The position numbers and the translations under genes were made by a program. The notes below the pieces were generated by a model that saw nothing but the letters and a program-made list of their open reading frames with translations, was not told the DNA's origin and searched no databases. Of a stretch of 58,340 bases of DNA, positions 34,307 through 43,700 are shown piece by piece (the first letter of the stretch is position 1; the number at the start of each line of letters is the position of its first letter). The stretch comes from Acidimicrobiia bacterium (GTDB lineage: Bacteria > Actinomycetota > Acidimicrobiia > Acidimicrobiales > Poriferisodalaceae), in assembly GCA_022820505.1 (NCBI GenBank), contig JAJEFK010000040.1, positions 1 through 58,340 of the forward strand, in the 5' to 3' direction.

Positions 34307-35232
34307 CCGGCGGCACGGGCCGCGTTCATGCCGCCGGGGAAACCGATCTCCGATGGCGCTTCGATTTGGCTCTGCAGCACCCAGCCGAGCAGGCCGTGCT
34401 GGTCGCAGATGGCCGTGTGCGTGCCCGCCAGCCCCTGGGGTGCCACCACCGTGGCCGCGTCGAAGTAGAACCACTCCCCCGCTGGCACGCGCAGCAGCTG
34501 CAGCGTCACGTCGGTGTTGATGTAGGCGCCGCCGGACGGCGAGAAGTCCCACCCCACGGCCGCGCCGAGATCGGCCAAGGTCGCAACCCGCACCAGCGGT
34601 GACGTCTCCTCGCCGGCCATGATCGGATGGTCCAATCGCAGCCACGTGCGGCCGGGGCCCGGCTCCTCCGTCGAGCCGCCGACGAAGCGAAAATCCACCG
34701 CATCGGCGTTGAAGCCGGGACGCGGGTAGTCGATGTCGGGATTGGCACCGGGGTCGGCGCGCTCGGCCGGGATCGGCGGCAACGATTGCCCGTCGCCCCC
34801 AGGGTCGCCGTCCGAGGGCGCCGCGGGCGTCAGCCATTGCGAGGTTGCCCGCGCCACCAAGCGCCCGCCTCTCCCAGCGCCGTGTGCCTCCCGCACCTCG
34901 GCATCGACCAGCGCAGTCCGCTTGCCGCCCTTCACCATGGTCGCGGTCACCTCATAGGTCGCCATCGGCATGCCCGAGAGGATCTCCACCGTCAACCGGC
35001 TGCACACCTGCGAGATGCCGAGCTGCCGCTGCTCGCGCTCAACCGCCCAGCCCAGCAGGCCGCCAATGGCACCGCCGTGCATCACCTGATGCGCCCACGG
35101 ACCACGCGTCAGCTCCGTCGCGCGCACACCGCCGGCCTCCAGCACGAAGAGCGCGGGCGGCATGCCCCCCGGAAGCGATGTTTGAGCAGGGTAGGAGTTC
35201 GCGCTACTCGGCTCGGATCCGATGTTCACCAC
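34303..35232 (-). CDS. Acyl-CoA thioesterase-like protein (double hotdog)
   Basis: A 309-residue thioesterase-superfamily protein. Two hotdog halves are visible: GGVRATELTRGPWAHQVMHGGAIGGLLGWAVE with VCSRLTVEILSGMP, then HPIMAGEETSPLVRVATLADLGAAVGWDF with YINTDVTLQLLRVP. It should hydrolyse acyl-CoA esters. A Gly/Asp/Pro-rich insert separates the halves (about residues 135-165). GTG 35232 lies 6 nt after a TAGCTT box, so it is probably leaderless. Confidence 0.8.
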   Translation of the reverse strand: MVNIGSEPSSANSYPAQTSLPGGMPPALFVLEAGGVRATELTRGPWAHQVMHGGAIGGLLGWAVEREQRQLGISQVCSRLTVEILSGMPMATYEVTATMVKGGKRTALVDAEVREAHGAGRGGRLVARATSQWLTPAAPSDGDPGGDGQSLPPIPAERADPGANPDIDYPRPGFNADAVDFRFVGGSTEEPGPGRTWLRLDHPIMAGEETSPLVRVATLADLGAAVGWDFSPSGGAYINTDVTLQLLRVPAGEWFYFDAATVVAPQGLAGTHTAICDQHGLLGWVLQSQIEAPSEIGFPGGMNAARAAG

Positions 35233-35238
35233 GGCGAC

Positions 35239-35244
35239 AAGCTA
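35239..35244 (-). promoter_or_regulatory. -10 box of the thioesterase gene
   Basis: TAGCTT on the minus strand followed by 6 nt and GTG 35232. Confidence 0.45.
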
Positions 35245-35314
35245 GGTGGCAGGATGTTGGATCGCCTGTTTTCGCGTTGGAGCGGCGCCGGCGAGCCGGA
35301 GGGGACGGGGCGAC

Positions 35315-36139
35315 GTGACCGACACTGCCACCCCCGCTCCCCATGCACCGCCACTGCCCACGGCGAAGCCATGGTGGACGCACCTGCATCCGATCGGCTG
35401 GCTGGCGGGGTCCACCATTGTCCTCGCGTTCGGGACCCGGCTGTTCTGGGACACCGAGTACTGGATCGGCAACCTGGCGTGGTGGAACTGGTTGGTGCTG
35501 GCAGGCGCGCTGGTCATGGGCCTGTGGCACGACGGGCTGGACCGGCTCCGCAGGGGCGTGGAGTCGATCGCCACATTCAGCCTGACCGTCGCGTGGATCC
35601 TGGCGTGGGCGGTCTTCCTGCTGCAGCTGTTCAACGTCATCACCCGCTACGGCAACGACCTCGTCGAGACCGACATCCTCTTCGGCGAGACCACCAGCCT
35701 GGCGTGGCAGTCGTTCGCGCTGATGTTCCTGCTCGCCATCAACTTCGGCGTGCGCGAAGGCGTGAACCCGCGCATCGACTTCTGGTGGGCCAACTTCAGT
35801 GCCAAGCGCAAGGCCTGGCTCGACTTCATCGTGCACTCGGCCCTGCTGCTGCCGTTCATCATCATGGCCATCCGGATCCTCAAGGGATATGCGGCCACCT
35901 CGCTGGGCCGCCGGCACAACGGCGAGTGGCCGAGCAGCTGGCGGGTCTGGGAGACGTGGGAAGAGGGCGTCGATGCCGGCAGCCTCCCGGTGGGGCCGAT
36001 CAAGGTGATGATCCTCGTTGCGTTCATCCTGTTCGGCCTGCAGATCCTTGCCGAGATGATCAAGACCGGCTTTGTGATGATCGGCGATGACGAGAAGGGT
36101 GACCTCGTCGAGCACGAGTCGCCGCTGCGCGTCGAGTAG
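35315..36139 (+). CDS. TRAP transporter small permease (DctQ type)
   Basis: A 274-residue membrane protein, larger than typical DctQ subunits (about 160-200), with an extra N-terminal pair of helices and an extended loop before the last helix. The DctQ-like part includes VFLLQLFNVITRYG and FALMFLLAINFGVREGVNPRIDFWWANF. GTG 35315 is chosen since upstream residues are not membrane-like. First gene of a Q-M-P operon. It probably supports the large permease in sodium-driven uptake of an organic acid. Confidence 0.82.
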   Translation: MTDTATPAPHAPPLPTAKPWWTHLHPIGWLAGSTIVLAFGTRLFWDTEYWIGNLAWWNWLVLAGALVMGLWHDGLDRLRRGVESIATFSLTVAWILAWAVFLLQLFNVITRYGNDLVETDILFGETTSLAWQSFALMFLLAINFGVREGVNPRIDFWWANFSAKRKAWLDFIVHSALLLPFIIMAIRILKGYAATSLGRRHNGEWPSSWRVWETWEEGVDAGSLPVGPIKVMILVAFILFGLQILAEMIKTGFVMIGDDEKGDLVEHESPLRVE

Positions 36140-36146
36140 CCCCCTC

Positions 36147-37715
36147 ATGAGCGACCTCTTGGCCATCTTCGGCATGGATACGGGCGTCTTCCTGGCGCTG
36201 ACGATGTTCGTCGTGTTCATGGCCATGATCCTCACCGGCTACAACGTCGCGTTCTCGTTTGCTGCGACGGCCTTGGCGTTCGCGTTCATCGGCGATCTCA
36301 CCGGGTCGTTCAACACCGCCACGCTCAACACGCTGCCGGCGCGCTGGTTCGTGAACATCAGCGACCCGGTGCTGCTTGCTGTGCCGCTGTTCGTGCTGAT
36401 GGGCGCGATCCTGGAGCGATCCGGCATGGCCGAGCGGCTGCTGAACGCCGTCGGCATGCTGATGGGCGCGCTGCGCGGTGGCGTGGCCGCTGCGGTGGTG
36501 CTGGTGGGCACGTTGCTGGCGGCGGCAACCGGCGTGGTGGCGGCGACGGTCATCGTGATGGGCCTGCTGTCGCTGCCGGCAATGGTGCGGCTGGGCTACG
36601 ACAACAAGCTCTCGACAGGTGCCATCACCGCCTCAGGCACGCTCGCGCAATTGCTGCCGCCCAGCATCGTGCTGATCCTGCTGGCCCAGCAGATGGGCGT
36701 GGGCATCCTGGGCCTGTTCGCCGGCGCGCTGCTGCCCGGCCTGATGCTCAGCGGCCTCTACGTGGCGTACGTGCTGGTCGTGTCGTGGTGGAAGCCCGAC
36801 CTGGGCCCGGCCATGCCAGTGGAGGAACGCAAGCTCGAGGGCAACCCGTCGATCCAGACCAAGCTGCTCATCGCTGCGCTGCTGGGCTTCATGGTCGGTT
36901 GCGTGATGCTGCTCGCAAATCTGCGGGTGGCAGCCATCGCTGCGGTGCTGGTGCTGATCGCGAGCTTCGCGATCATGGCGTTCACGCGGATGCTGGCGTG
37001 CGAGGTGCTCATCGCCATCGTGCCCATCGTGGTGCTCATCCTCGGCGTGCTGGTGTCGATCTTCCAGGGCATCGCCACGCCGTCGGAGTCGGGCGCTGTC
37101 GGCGTGTTCGGGGCGCTCGCCCTCACCGGCTTGAACTGGCTCTTCGACCGCCTGCTCATGCGCGAGGGCGCCACCCACATCACGCCCCAATGGCGGCTCA
37201 ACCGTGCTGCTGCCGTGCAGGCGGGCAAGTCGACCGCCAGCGTGGTGGTGCTGGTGATGACGCTGCTGTTCAGCTCCACCTTCTTCAGCGCCATGTTCTT
37301 CCAGCTCGGCGGGTCCGATCAGACCTCCGAATGGCTCACCTCGATCGGCGGCGGCAAGCTCGGCTTCGTCCTCGTCGCGATGGTTGCCGTCTTCCTGCTG
37401 GGCATCAATCTGGAGTTCCTCGAGATCACCTTCATCGTGGTTCCCATCTTCGTTCCGGCCATGGAGATTCTGGGTTTCACCCAGGACGAGAAGATCTGGT
37501 TCGCTGTGATGATGGCGGTGAACCTGAACATGGCGTTCATCTCGCCGCCGGTGGGCTTCTCGCTGTTCTACCTGCAGAGCGTGGCGCCGCCCGAAGTGCG
37601 CACTGCCGACATCCACAAGGGTGCCATCCCGTTCATGGGGCTCCAGTCGATCGCGCTGGTCATCCTCGGCGTGTTCCCGGGCATCGTGTACACGTCGCTC
37701 GAGCTGTTCAGTTAG
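36147..37715 (+). CDS. TRAP transporter large permease (DctM type)
   Basis: A 522-residue polytopic permease with the DctM features VPLFVLMGAILERSGMAERLL, ATGVVAATVIVMGLLSLPAM, ASGTLAQLLPPSIVLI and TPSESGAVGVFGAL. It is longer than the usual 430 residues because of extra helices around residues 240-330. Start ATG 36147 is 7 bp after the DctQ stop. It translocates the solute delivered by the binding protein encoded next. Confidence 0.9.
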   Translation: MSDLLAIFGMDTGVFLALTMFVVFMAMILTGYNVAFSFAATALAFAFIGDLTGSFNTATLNTLPARWFVNISDPVLLAVPLFVLMGAILERSGMAERLLNAVGMLMGALRGGVAAAVVLVGTLLAAATGVVAATVIVMGLLSLPAMVRLGYDNKLSTGAITASGTLAQLLPPSIVLILLAQQMGVGILGLFAGALLPGLMLSGLYVAYVLVVSWWKPDLGPAMPVEERKLEGNPSIQTKLLIAALLGFMVGCVMLLANLRVAAIAAVLVLIASFAIMAFTRMLACEVLIAIVPIVVLILGVLVSIFQGIATPSESGAVGVFGALALTGLNWLFDRLLMREGATHITPQWRLNRAAAVQAGKSTASVVVLVMTLLFSSTFFSAMFFQLGGSDQTSEWLTSIGGGKLGFVLVAMVAVFLLGINLEFLEITFIVVPIFVPAMEILGFTQDEKIWFAVMMAVNLNMAFISPPVGFSLFYLQSVAPPEVRTADIHKGAIPFMGLQSIALVILGVFPGIVYTSLELFS

Positions 37716-37806
37716 CTGCACCGGCCTGTCAGGCGTGATTTCGGCGCGTGCTAATTTCGCGCGAAGTAGTTGGCGCGACTTGCGCGCCCGCGGGGAGGCA
37801 CTACTG

Positions 37807-39036
37807 ATGACTATGCACGACGAGGCCAGTCCGGAGACTGCCCTCGATGACGCACTCGACGACGCCGGCTTCGACCGGCGATCGTTCCTCAAGGCCGGTC
37901 TCGGCGTAGCAGGATTCGCAGCGGCAGCAACGGTGCTCAACGCCTGCACCTCCGACGACGGAGACACCGCAGCGACCACCGAAGGTCCCGCCGCCACCGA
38001 CGCGCCAGCCACATCGGTGGCGCTCACCCAGGACGGTCCCGAGATCGAGTGGGAGATGGCGACGAGCTGGCCGGCCGCGCTGGTGACGCTGTTCGGCTCG
38101 GCGAACTTCTTCGCAGAGCAGGTGAGCCGGCTCACCGGCGGCAGGTTCAAGATCAATCCCCGACCGGCCGGCGAGATCGTGGGCGGCCTCGAGGTGCTGC
38201 CTACCGTGCGTGACGTCGGCGTGCAGGCCGGTCACACGGCGTCGTACTACTACGTAGGGCTCAGCCCCGTGCAGCAGTTCGGCACCGCCGTGCCGTTCGG
38301 GCTGACGCAGCGCCAGCAGAACGCCTGGCTGTACAAGGGCGGCGGCCTCGACATGCTCAACGAGTTCTATGCCGAGGAGCATGGCGTCATCGCCTTCCCG
38401 GCCGGCGGCACGGGCTGCCAGATGGGCGGCTGGTTCACCAAGGAGCTCAATTCGGTCAGCGACCTGCAGGGCCTGAAGATGCGCATCCCCGGTCTTGCGG
38501 GGCGTGTGCTCGAGAGCCTCGGCGGCGAGCAGGTCACCTTGGCGGGCGGGGAGATCCTGCCTGCAATCCAGCAGGGTGCGATCGACGGCGCCGAGTTCGT
38601 GGGACCCACCGACGACCTGATCCTGGGCCTCGACCAGTTCGCCGGTGATCTGTTCTACTACCACCCCGGCTGGTGGGAGCCCGGCACGGCCGTGGAGGTG
38701 CAGTTCCCGCTGTCGCTGTGGAACGACCTGCCGGCGGAATACCAGGCAGCCATCGAGATTGCGGCGGCATCGGCGAACATCAACACGATCGCCGACTACG
38801 ACGTGCGCAACCAGGCCGACCTGCAGCGTGTGAAGGAGTTCGCCAGCATCCGCCAGTTCCCGGACGAGCTGATGGCGGCGTTCAAGGAAGAGACCGAGAA
38901 CGTGCTGGACGCGGTGGCGGCGGACGATGCTCGCTTCGCCGCCATCTTGGCGCCGTGGCGGGAGTTCCGTGACGGCATCGCCGAGTGGCACGGCCTGGCG
39001 GAGCGTTCCTTCCTGGACCAGCAGACCCAGATCTAG
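37807..39036 (+). CDS. TRAP transporter substrate-binding protein, Tat-exported lipoprotein (TakP-like)
   Basis: A 409-residue DctP-family binding protein. The N-terminus has a twin-arginine motif DRRSFLKAG (R24, R25) and a lipobox L-N-A-C (C47), so it should be exported folded and lipid-anchored. The mature part begins MATSWPAALVTLFGSANFFAEQ. The WWEPGTAVE and YYHPGWW region resembles TakP-type 2-oxoacid binders, suggesting an organic acid ligand (inference). GGGGAGG lies 7 nt before the ATG. Confidence 0.88.
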   Translation: MTMHDEASPETALDDALDDAGFDRRSFLKAGLGVAGFAAAATVLNACTSDDGDTAATTEGPAATDAPATSVALTQDGPEIEWEMATSWPAALVTLFGSANFFAEQVSRLTGGRFKINPRPAGEIVGGLEVLPTVRDVGVQAGHTASYYYVGLSPVQQFGTAVPFGLTQRQQNAWLYKGGGLDMLNEFYAEEHGVIAFPAGGTGCQMGGWFTKELNSVSDLQGLKMRIPGLAGRVLESLGGEQVTLAGGEILPAIQQGAIDGAEFVGPTDDLILGLDQFAGDLFYYHPGWWEPGTAVEVQFPLSLWNDLPAEYQAAIEIAAASANINTIADYDVRNQADLQRVKEFASIRQFPDELMAAFKEETENVLDAVAADDARFAAILAPWREFRDGIAEWHGLAERSFLDQQTQI

Positions 39037-39083
39037 CCGTATCGCACCCGGATCGCACAGGGTCTCGCCGGCAGACCGCTGGA

Positions 39084-39102
39084 GCCAGGTCCCGGCCCTG
39101 GC
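39084..39102 (+). terminator. GC hairpin after the TRAP operon
   Basis: GCCAGG and CCTGGC pair perfectly around a 7-nt loop, 47 nt after the binding-protein stop codon. No U-tract; possible terminator. Confidence 0.3.
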
Positions 39103-39164
39103 GGCCGGTGCCGCTGATTCGCGCACTGACGCGCAACCGTCGTCGGGGGCGGATTGGCGGCGCG

Positions 39165-39170
39165 TAGGGT
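39165..39170 (+). promoter_or_regulatory. -10 box of the LLM oxidoreductase gene
   Basis: TAGGGT followed by 6 nt and GTG 39177: a leaderless arrangement. Confidence 0.45.
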
Positions 39171-39176
39171 GCCGCC

Positions 39177-40106
39177 GTGCATCCGTTCAGATTTGGTGTC
39201 CAGTACGGCAAGCCAGAGAGTCCAGCGGCATTCCGCGAGATGGCACGCAAGGTGGAGGATCTCGGCTTCTCGACCTTGTTCTGCCACGACCATTTCTGGG
39301 ACAGCTGGTCGCCCATCGTGCATCCCGCTGTTGCGGCGGAGATCACCACGACGCTGCGCGTCGGGACGCTGGTGTACGCAGCCGATTACCGGCACCCCGC
39401 AGTGCTGGCGAAGGACTTCGCCACGCTCGACCTGCTGGCAGAAGGCCGCACCGAGTTCGGCATCGGCGCCGGCTGGCTGACCGAGGACTATGAGCAGTCG
39501 GGCATTGCGCTCGACCGGCCCGGAGTGCGCATCGACCGCATGATCGAGGCGTTGGAGGTCATCAAGGGGCTGTGGACCGGCGAGCCCTTCGACTACGACG
39601 GCGAGCACTACCAGATCTCCGGCATGGTGGGCCGCCCGCTGCCCCACACGCCGGGCGGGCCGCCCGTCATCATCGGCGGCGGCGGCAAGCGGGTGCTGAG
39701 CGAAGCTGCCCGCCTCGCCGACATCATCAGCCTGAATCCCAATCTGCGGTCGGGCACCGTGGGCCCCGATGCCGCCCGCAGCTCGGTGGCTGACAAGTTC
39801 GTCGAGCGCCGCCAGTGGATCGCCGATGCCGCCGGCGACCGCTTCGCCGACATCGAGATCCAGCTCAACACGTTCATGGCGTTGGTGTCCGACGACGCCG
39901 ACAGCGTGCTCGCGCAGTTCGCGCCCGGCTTCGGGCTGACGCTGGAGGAGGCCCGCGAGGTTCCCTTGGTTTTGGCCGGCACGGTCGACGACATCTGCGA
40001 GCAGCTGCATCACCACCGCGAGACCTACGGCGCCAGCTACATCATCATCCACGACCCCGAGGTAGACGCGATGGCGCCGGTGGTGGCCCGGCTCGCCGGC
40101 ACCTGA
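39177..40106 (+). CDS. LLM-class F420-dependent oxidoreductase
   Basis: A 309-residue luciferase-like TIM-barrel oxidoreductase, of the group that uses F420 in actinobacteria. Diagnostic segments: FRFGVQYG at the start, DHFWDSW, LRVGTLVYAADYRHPAVLAKDFATLDLLAEGR, GIGAGW and GGPPVIIGGGGKRVL. The substrate is unknown. It stands alone between the TRAP operon and a small aspartic-protease-like gene. Confidence 0.87.
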   Translation: MHPFRFGVQYGKPESPAAFREMARKVEDLGFSTLFCHDHFWDSWSPIVHPAVAAEITTTLRVGTLVYAADYRHPAVLAKDFATLDLLAEGRTEFGIGAGWLTEDYEQSGIALDRPGVRIDRMIEALEVIKGLWTGEPFDYDGEHYQISGMVGRPLPHTPGGPPVIIGGGGKRVLSEAARLADIISLNPNLRSGTVGPDAARSSVADKFVERRQWIADAAGDRFADIEIQLNTFMALVSDDADSVLAQFAPGFGLTLEEAREVPLVLAGTVDDICEQLHHHRETYGASYIIIHDPEVDAMAPVVARLAGT

Positions 40107-40286
40107 GCCCTGTCGCCCGCCGTGTCGCGAATGACGCGATTGCACTGCGACAATGAATCCATGACATCAACGCAGGAAGACTCAACGCCCGAAAGTGATG
40201 GTGACGCGTCTCACGGCGCGCGCGAGGCTCAGCGACGCAGCCGTCGGCTGCCGTCTATCCGGCCTGTTCGACAGAGGAGGCCTCCT

Positions 40287-40664
40287 GTGGGCACCACGCA
40301 CGTCACCGTCACCGTCAAGAACCCAGCAGCACGCGATCGCGCCTGGCAAGGCGAGTTCCTGGTGGACACCGGCGCCATCGAGTCGCTGGTGCCGCGTCAA
40401 CACCTCGAAGCCATCGGCATCGAGCCGTTCGGATCTCGCACATACGAGATGGCCGACGGCCGTCGGCTGCAATTCGACATCGGAGGTGCCGAGCTCGAGT
40501 TCATGGACGAGATGGTCATGGGCACCGTGGTGTTCGTCGACGAGGACGTCGAGCCGTTGCTCGGCCTCACCGCGCTGGAGTCAGCCGGCATCGAGGTCGA
40601 CCCGCGCAACCAGCAGCTCAAACGCCTGTCCGCCGTGAGACTCAAGGCGCTCGCTGCCCACTGA
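40287..40664 (+). CDS. Retropepsin-like aspartic protease family protein (clan AA)
   Basis: A 125-residue retropepsin-like protein with GEFLVDTGAIESLVP (catalytic DTG) and a second conserved stretch VEPLLGLTALESAGIEVDP. Bacterial single-domain members of this clan are usually dimeric or of unknown role. GTG 40287 is preferred because GAGGAGG lies 6 nt upstream and it starts just before the fold. An ATG at 40161 (167 residues) would add a charged tail of about 42 residues and is a real alternative. Confidence 0.7.
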   Translation: MGTTHVTVTVKNPAARDRAWQGEFLVDTGAIESLVPRQHLEAIGIEPFGSRTYEMADGRRLQFDIGGAELEFMDEMVMGTVVFVDEDVEPLLGLTALESAGIEVDPRNQQLKRLSAVRLKALAAH

Positions 40665-40695
40665 CCTCAACAACATGACTGTCACACCGCTGACG

Positions 40696-40701
40696 TAAGT
40701 T
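40696..40701 (+). promoter_or_regulatory. -10 box of the addB-like gene
   Basis: TAAGTT followed by 7 nt and GTG 40709: leaderless arrangement that fixes the start of the helicase-nuclease operon. Confidence 0.5.
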
Positions 40702-40708
40702 CGCCGGG

Positions 40709-43700
40709 GTGCAGCAGCTCTCGATTCGACGTGTCGGCTATGGACGCCCGGCCTGCGACGAGCTTGAGGCGTTCGTGCGCGATGCCAAGGTCGATGATCC
40801 GTTCGCGCCGGTCACGGTGGTGGTGCGCAGCAACTACGAGGGCGTTGCACTTCGCCGGCAGCTCACGCGACAGCGTGCCGAATCAGCAGGCCCCGAGCAG
40901 GCTCACTGCGGGCTTGTTGCCATCGAATTCTGGACCTTGCAGCGAGTGGCCGACGAGCTGGGATCCGCCGACTTGCGCGCGCGGGGGCGCCAGCCCGTCA
41001 ACGACCTCGTCATCGCTGCGGCGATTCGTCAGGAGCTGGCCGAAGCCCCAGGCATGTTCGCCGACATCGCCGATCATGCAGCCACCGAGATCTCACTGGC
41101 ACGGGCATTCGCCGAGGTGCGCTCGCTGCGCCGCGATCAGCGAGACCGGCTCGAAACGTCCGACTCCGCACGCGTGCGCGAGGTGGCGGGCTTCGTCCAG
41201 CGAGTCTGGGAGCGATTGGAAGCACAGAACTACTACGACCCGAACGGCTTGCTGGATCACGTCGTGGGCCGTCTGCGAGGTCGCGCCGACACGGCAGCGG
41301 AGCGCGCGCGGCAGCGCCTCGGTCGCCTCCTGCTGCACCTGCCGCGAGACCTTTCGCCGAACGAGATTCGACTGGTGCAAGCGCTGGCAGGCACCACTGA
41401 CATCGTCGTGCACTTCGGAGTCACCGGCAATCCAGTGGCGGACCGCCCAGCGCACGAGCTTCACACGGCCTTGAGCACGCCCGGCACGGATTGGGCGGCC
41501 TCACGGCACGTCGACGAGGCCGGAATCGACGAGGCCACCGCCGACCGCATCATCAGCGTCACCGATCCCGACGAGGAAGTGCGTACCGCGGTGCGGTCGG
41601 TGCTCGAAGATCTGGGCGACGGCATACCGGCCAGCGAGATCGCCGTCCTCATTCCTGCCCGTGACCCGTATGCGCGTTCGCTCGCTGATCAGCTCGGGGC
41701 GGCGGGCATCGCGTGGAATGGCGACGCTGCCCAGTCGCTCTCGGAATCTGTCGTCGGGCGCTTCGTACTGAGCCTGATGCGGCTGGTCGTCGATCAACGG
41801 CTGCGACGTGTCGATGTCATGGCGATGCTGGCCGAAGCTCCCGTGTGGAGGCCCATCGAGACAGCCGACGGTACGCGGAACCGTGCACCAGTACCGGCAG
41901 CCGCCTGGGAACGGCTGGCACGAACCGCCAACGTCGTCGAGGGGTCCGACTGGATCCCCTCCGAGAGCCAGAACGCTCGATCTGGTGACCCGTCCACTCG
42001 GCTCGGCCGCTACATGCGCTTGCTCGATTCCCAGATCGCCACCGAGGAATCCGACCCCGAAGCCAGCGATGCCCGGCTCTCCCGCCTCCGGGCAGACCGG
42101 GAGCGCTGCGGCGACCTGGCCGAGTTCATCTCCGACTTGTCCCAGCGCATCAGCCGTGCCGTATCGCTGCGCAGCTGGAACGACCTCTCCGCGTGGCTGC
42201 GCAGGCAGGTGACTGACCTCCTCGGTCGCACGACCGACGACGACTGGGCACCGGGTGTGCCCGCTGGCACGACCGGCGCCCACCGTCCCGACGACGTCAG
42301 CGATGGAGGCCCCTCCCAGCCGAGGGGCGGCGGACTCAGCGACGCCCGAACGCGCTGGGATGTCGAACGGGCCGCTGCTCAGCGAGTCGATCACATCATC
42401 GAAGGGCTCAGCACCCTCGGCGCAATCGAACCGTCTGCCGATGCGTCGCTGCTCCTGCGCATACTGCAGTCGCAGCTGGCCAGTCCGCACGGGCTGAGCG
42501 GGCGGGTCGGCGCGGGGGTGTTCGTCGGCAGGATCGGCAGCCACGCCGCCATTCCCCGACAACGGCTGTACATCTTGGGCTTGGCCGAGGGCATCTATCC
42601 GAACCGCCAGCTTCCCGACAGCCTCATCGGCGATGCCGACCGGCATCCAGGAGCGCTGATCCGGCGCTCGGAGCGCACCGATGCGCAGCATCGTGATCTG
42701 CTGGCGGCGCTCGCGTGCTGCACGGGCCGCAGCACGGTCACCATCCCGCGCGGCGATCTGCGCCGCAACGCGGAAAACGTGCCCTCGCGCTGGCTATTGC
42801 CGACGGTGCAGCGGCTCGCTGCTGCGGCCGAACATCCCAGCGACGACTTCTCGGGCGGCTACCTCGACGCCGACAACCTGACATCGGCAGCTGCGTCCGG
42901 GTCCATTGCCGGCCTCAGTGTGAGCCATTCCTTCTTGAGCGGGTTGCTGCACGCACGTTTCCCTGCCACTGAAGCCGAGTACGACAGCCGAGACCTGATC
43001 AACGCAGCCGCCGGTGACGGCCGGGGCAGCCATTGGCTGTTCGCCGACAAAGCCGAGCCTGCTTTTGCACGCGGCGTTGCGATGTGGCGAGAGCGCCAGA
43101 GCCGCAGGTTCACGCAGTTCGACGGCAACCTCGGCGATGTCGTCGTTGCAGGCGACAGCTTCACCCAGGTCCTCTCGGCCAGCCGTCTGGAGACTTGGGC
43201 TACATGCCCGCGCAAGTACCTGTTCTCCTACCTGCTCGGCATCGACGAAGTCGTCGAGCCCGAGTCGGTAGTGCGACTCAGCCCCATCGACCGGGGACGG
43301 CTCATTCACGAGTCACTCGACGAACTGCTGCGCGAGCTGATCGATGCGGCCCCAACGCGAGACGACCTGCCAGGGGTCGGCCGCGACTACAGCAGCGCCG
43401 ACCGCAATCGTCTCCTCGAGATCGGCGCCGCCAAGGCAGCAGAGTTCGAAGCGGCCGGCGCCACCGGCTTTCCGTTGCTGTGGAGCTTCGACCGCGAGAC
43501 CGTGCTCGCCGACCTCGTCGAGGTGCTGGCGCGTGACGAGCAGCGCGCAGTCACGCCTCATGCCGCACCACGCGGCACGGTCGTCGCTTCGGAACACCGC
43601 TTCGGGCTCGGACCGTCGTCCCTCGGCGACGGAACGAACTCCGCCGTGCCCTACGACCTCGAGCCAGGACGCGTCCTGCACTTCCGCGGCGCGATCGACC

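Noticed and set aside
32201..34837. Very long open frame (about 878 codons) on the minus strand across the SDR, CoA-transferase and receiver-fusion genes
   Set aside because: Its translation matches no family and is antisense to clearly recognisable genes; in high-GC DNA such open frames arise from codon bias.
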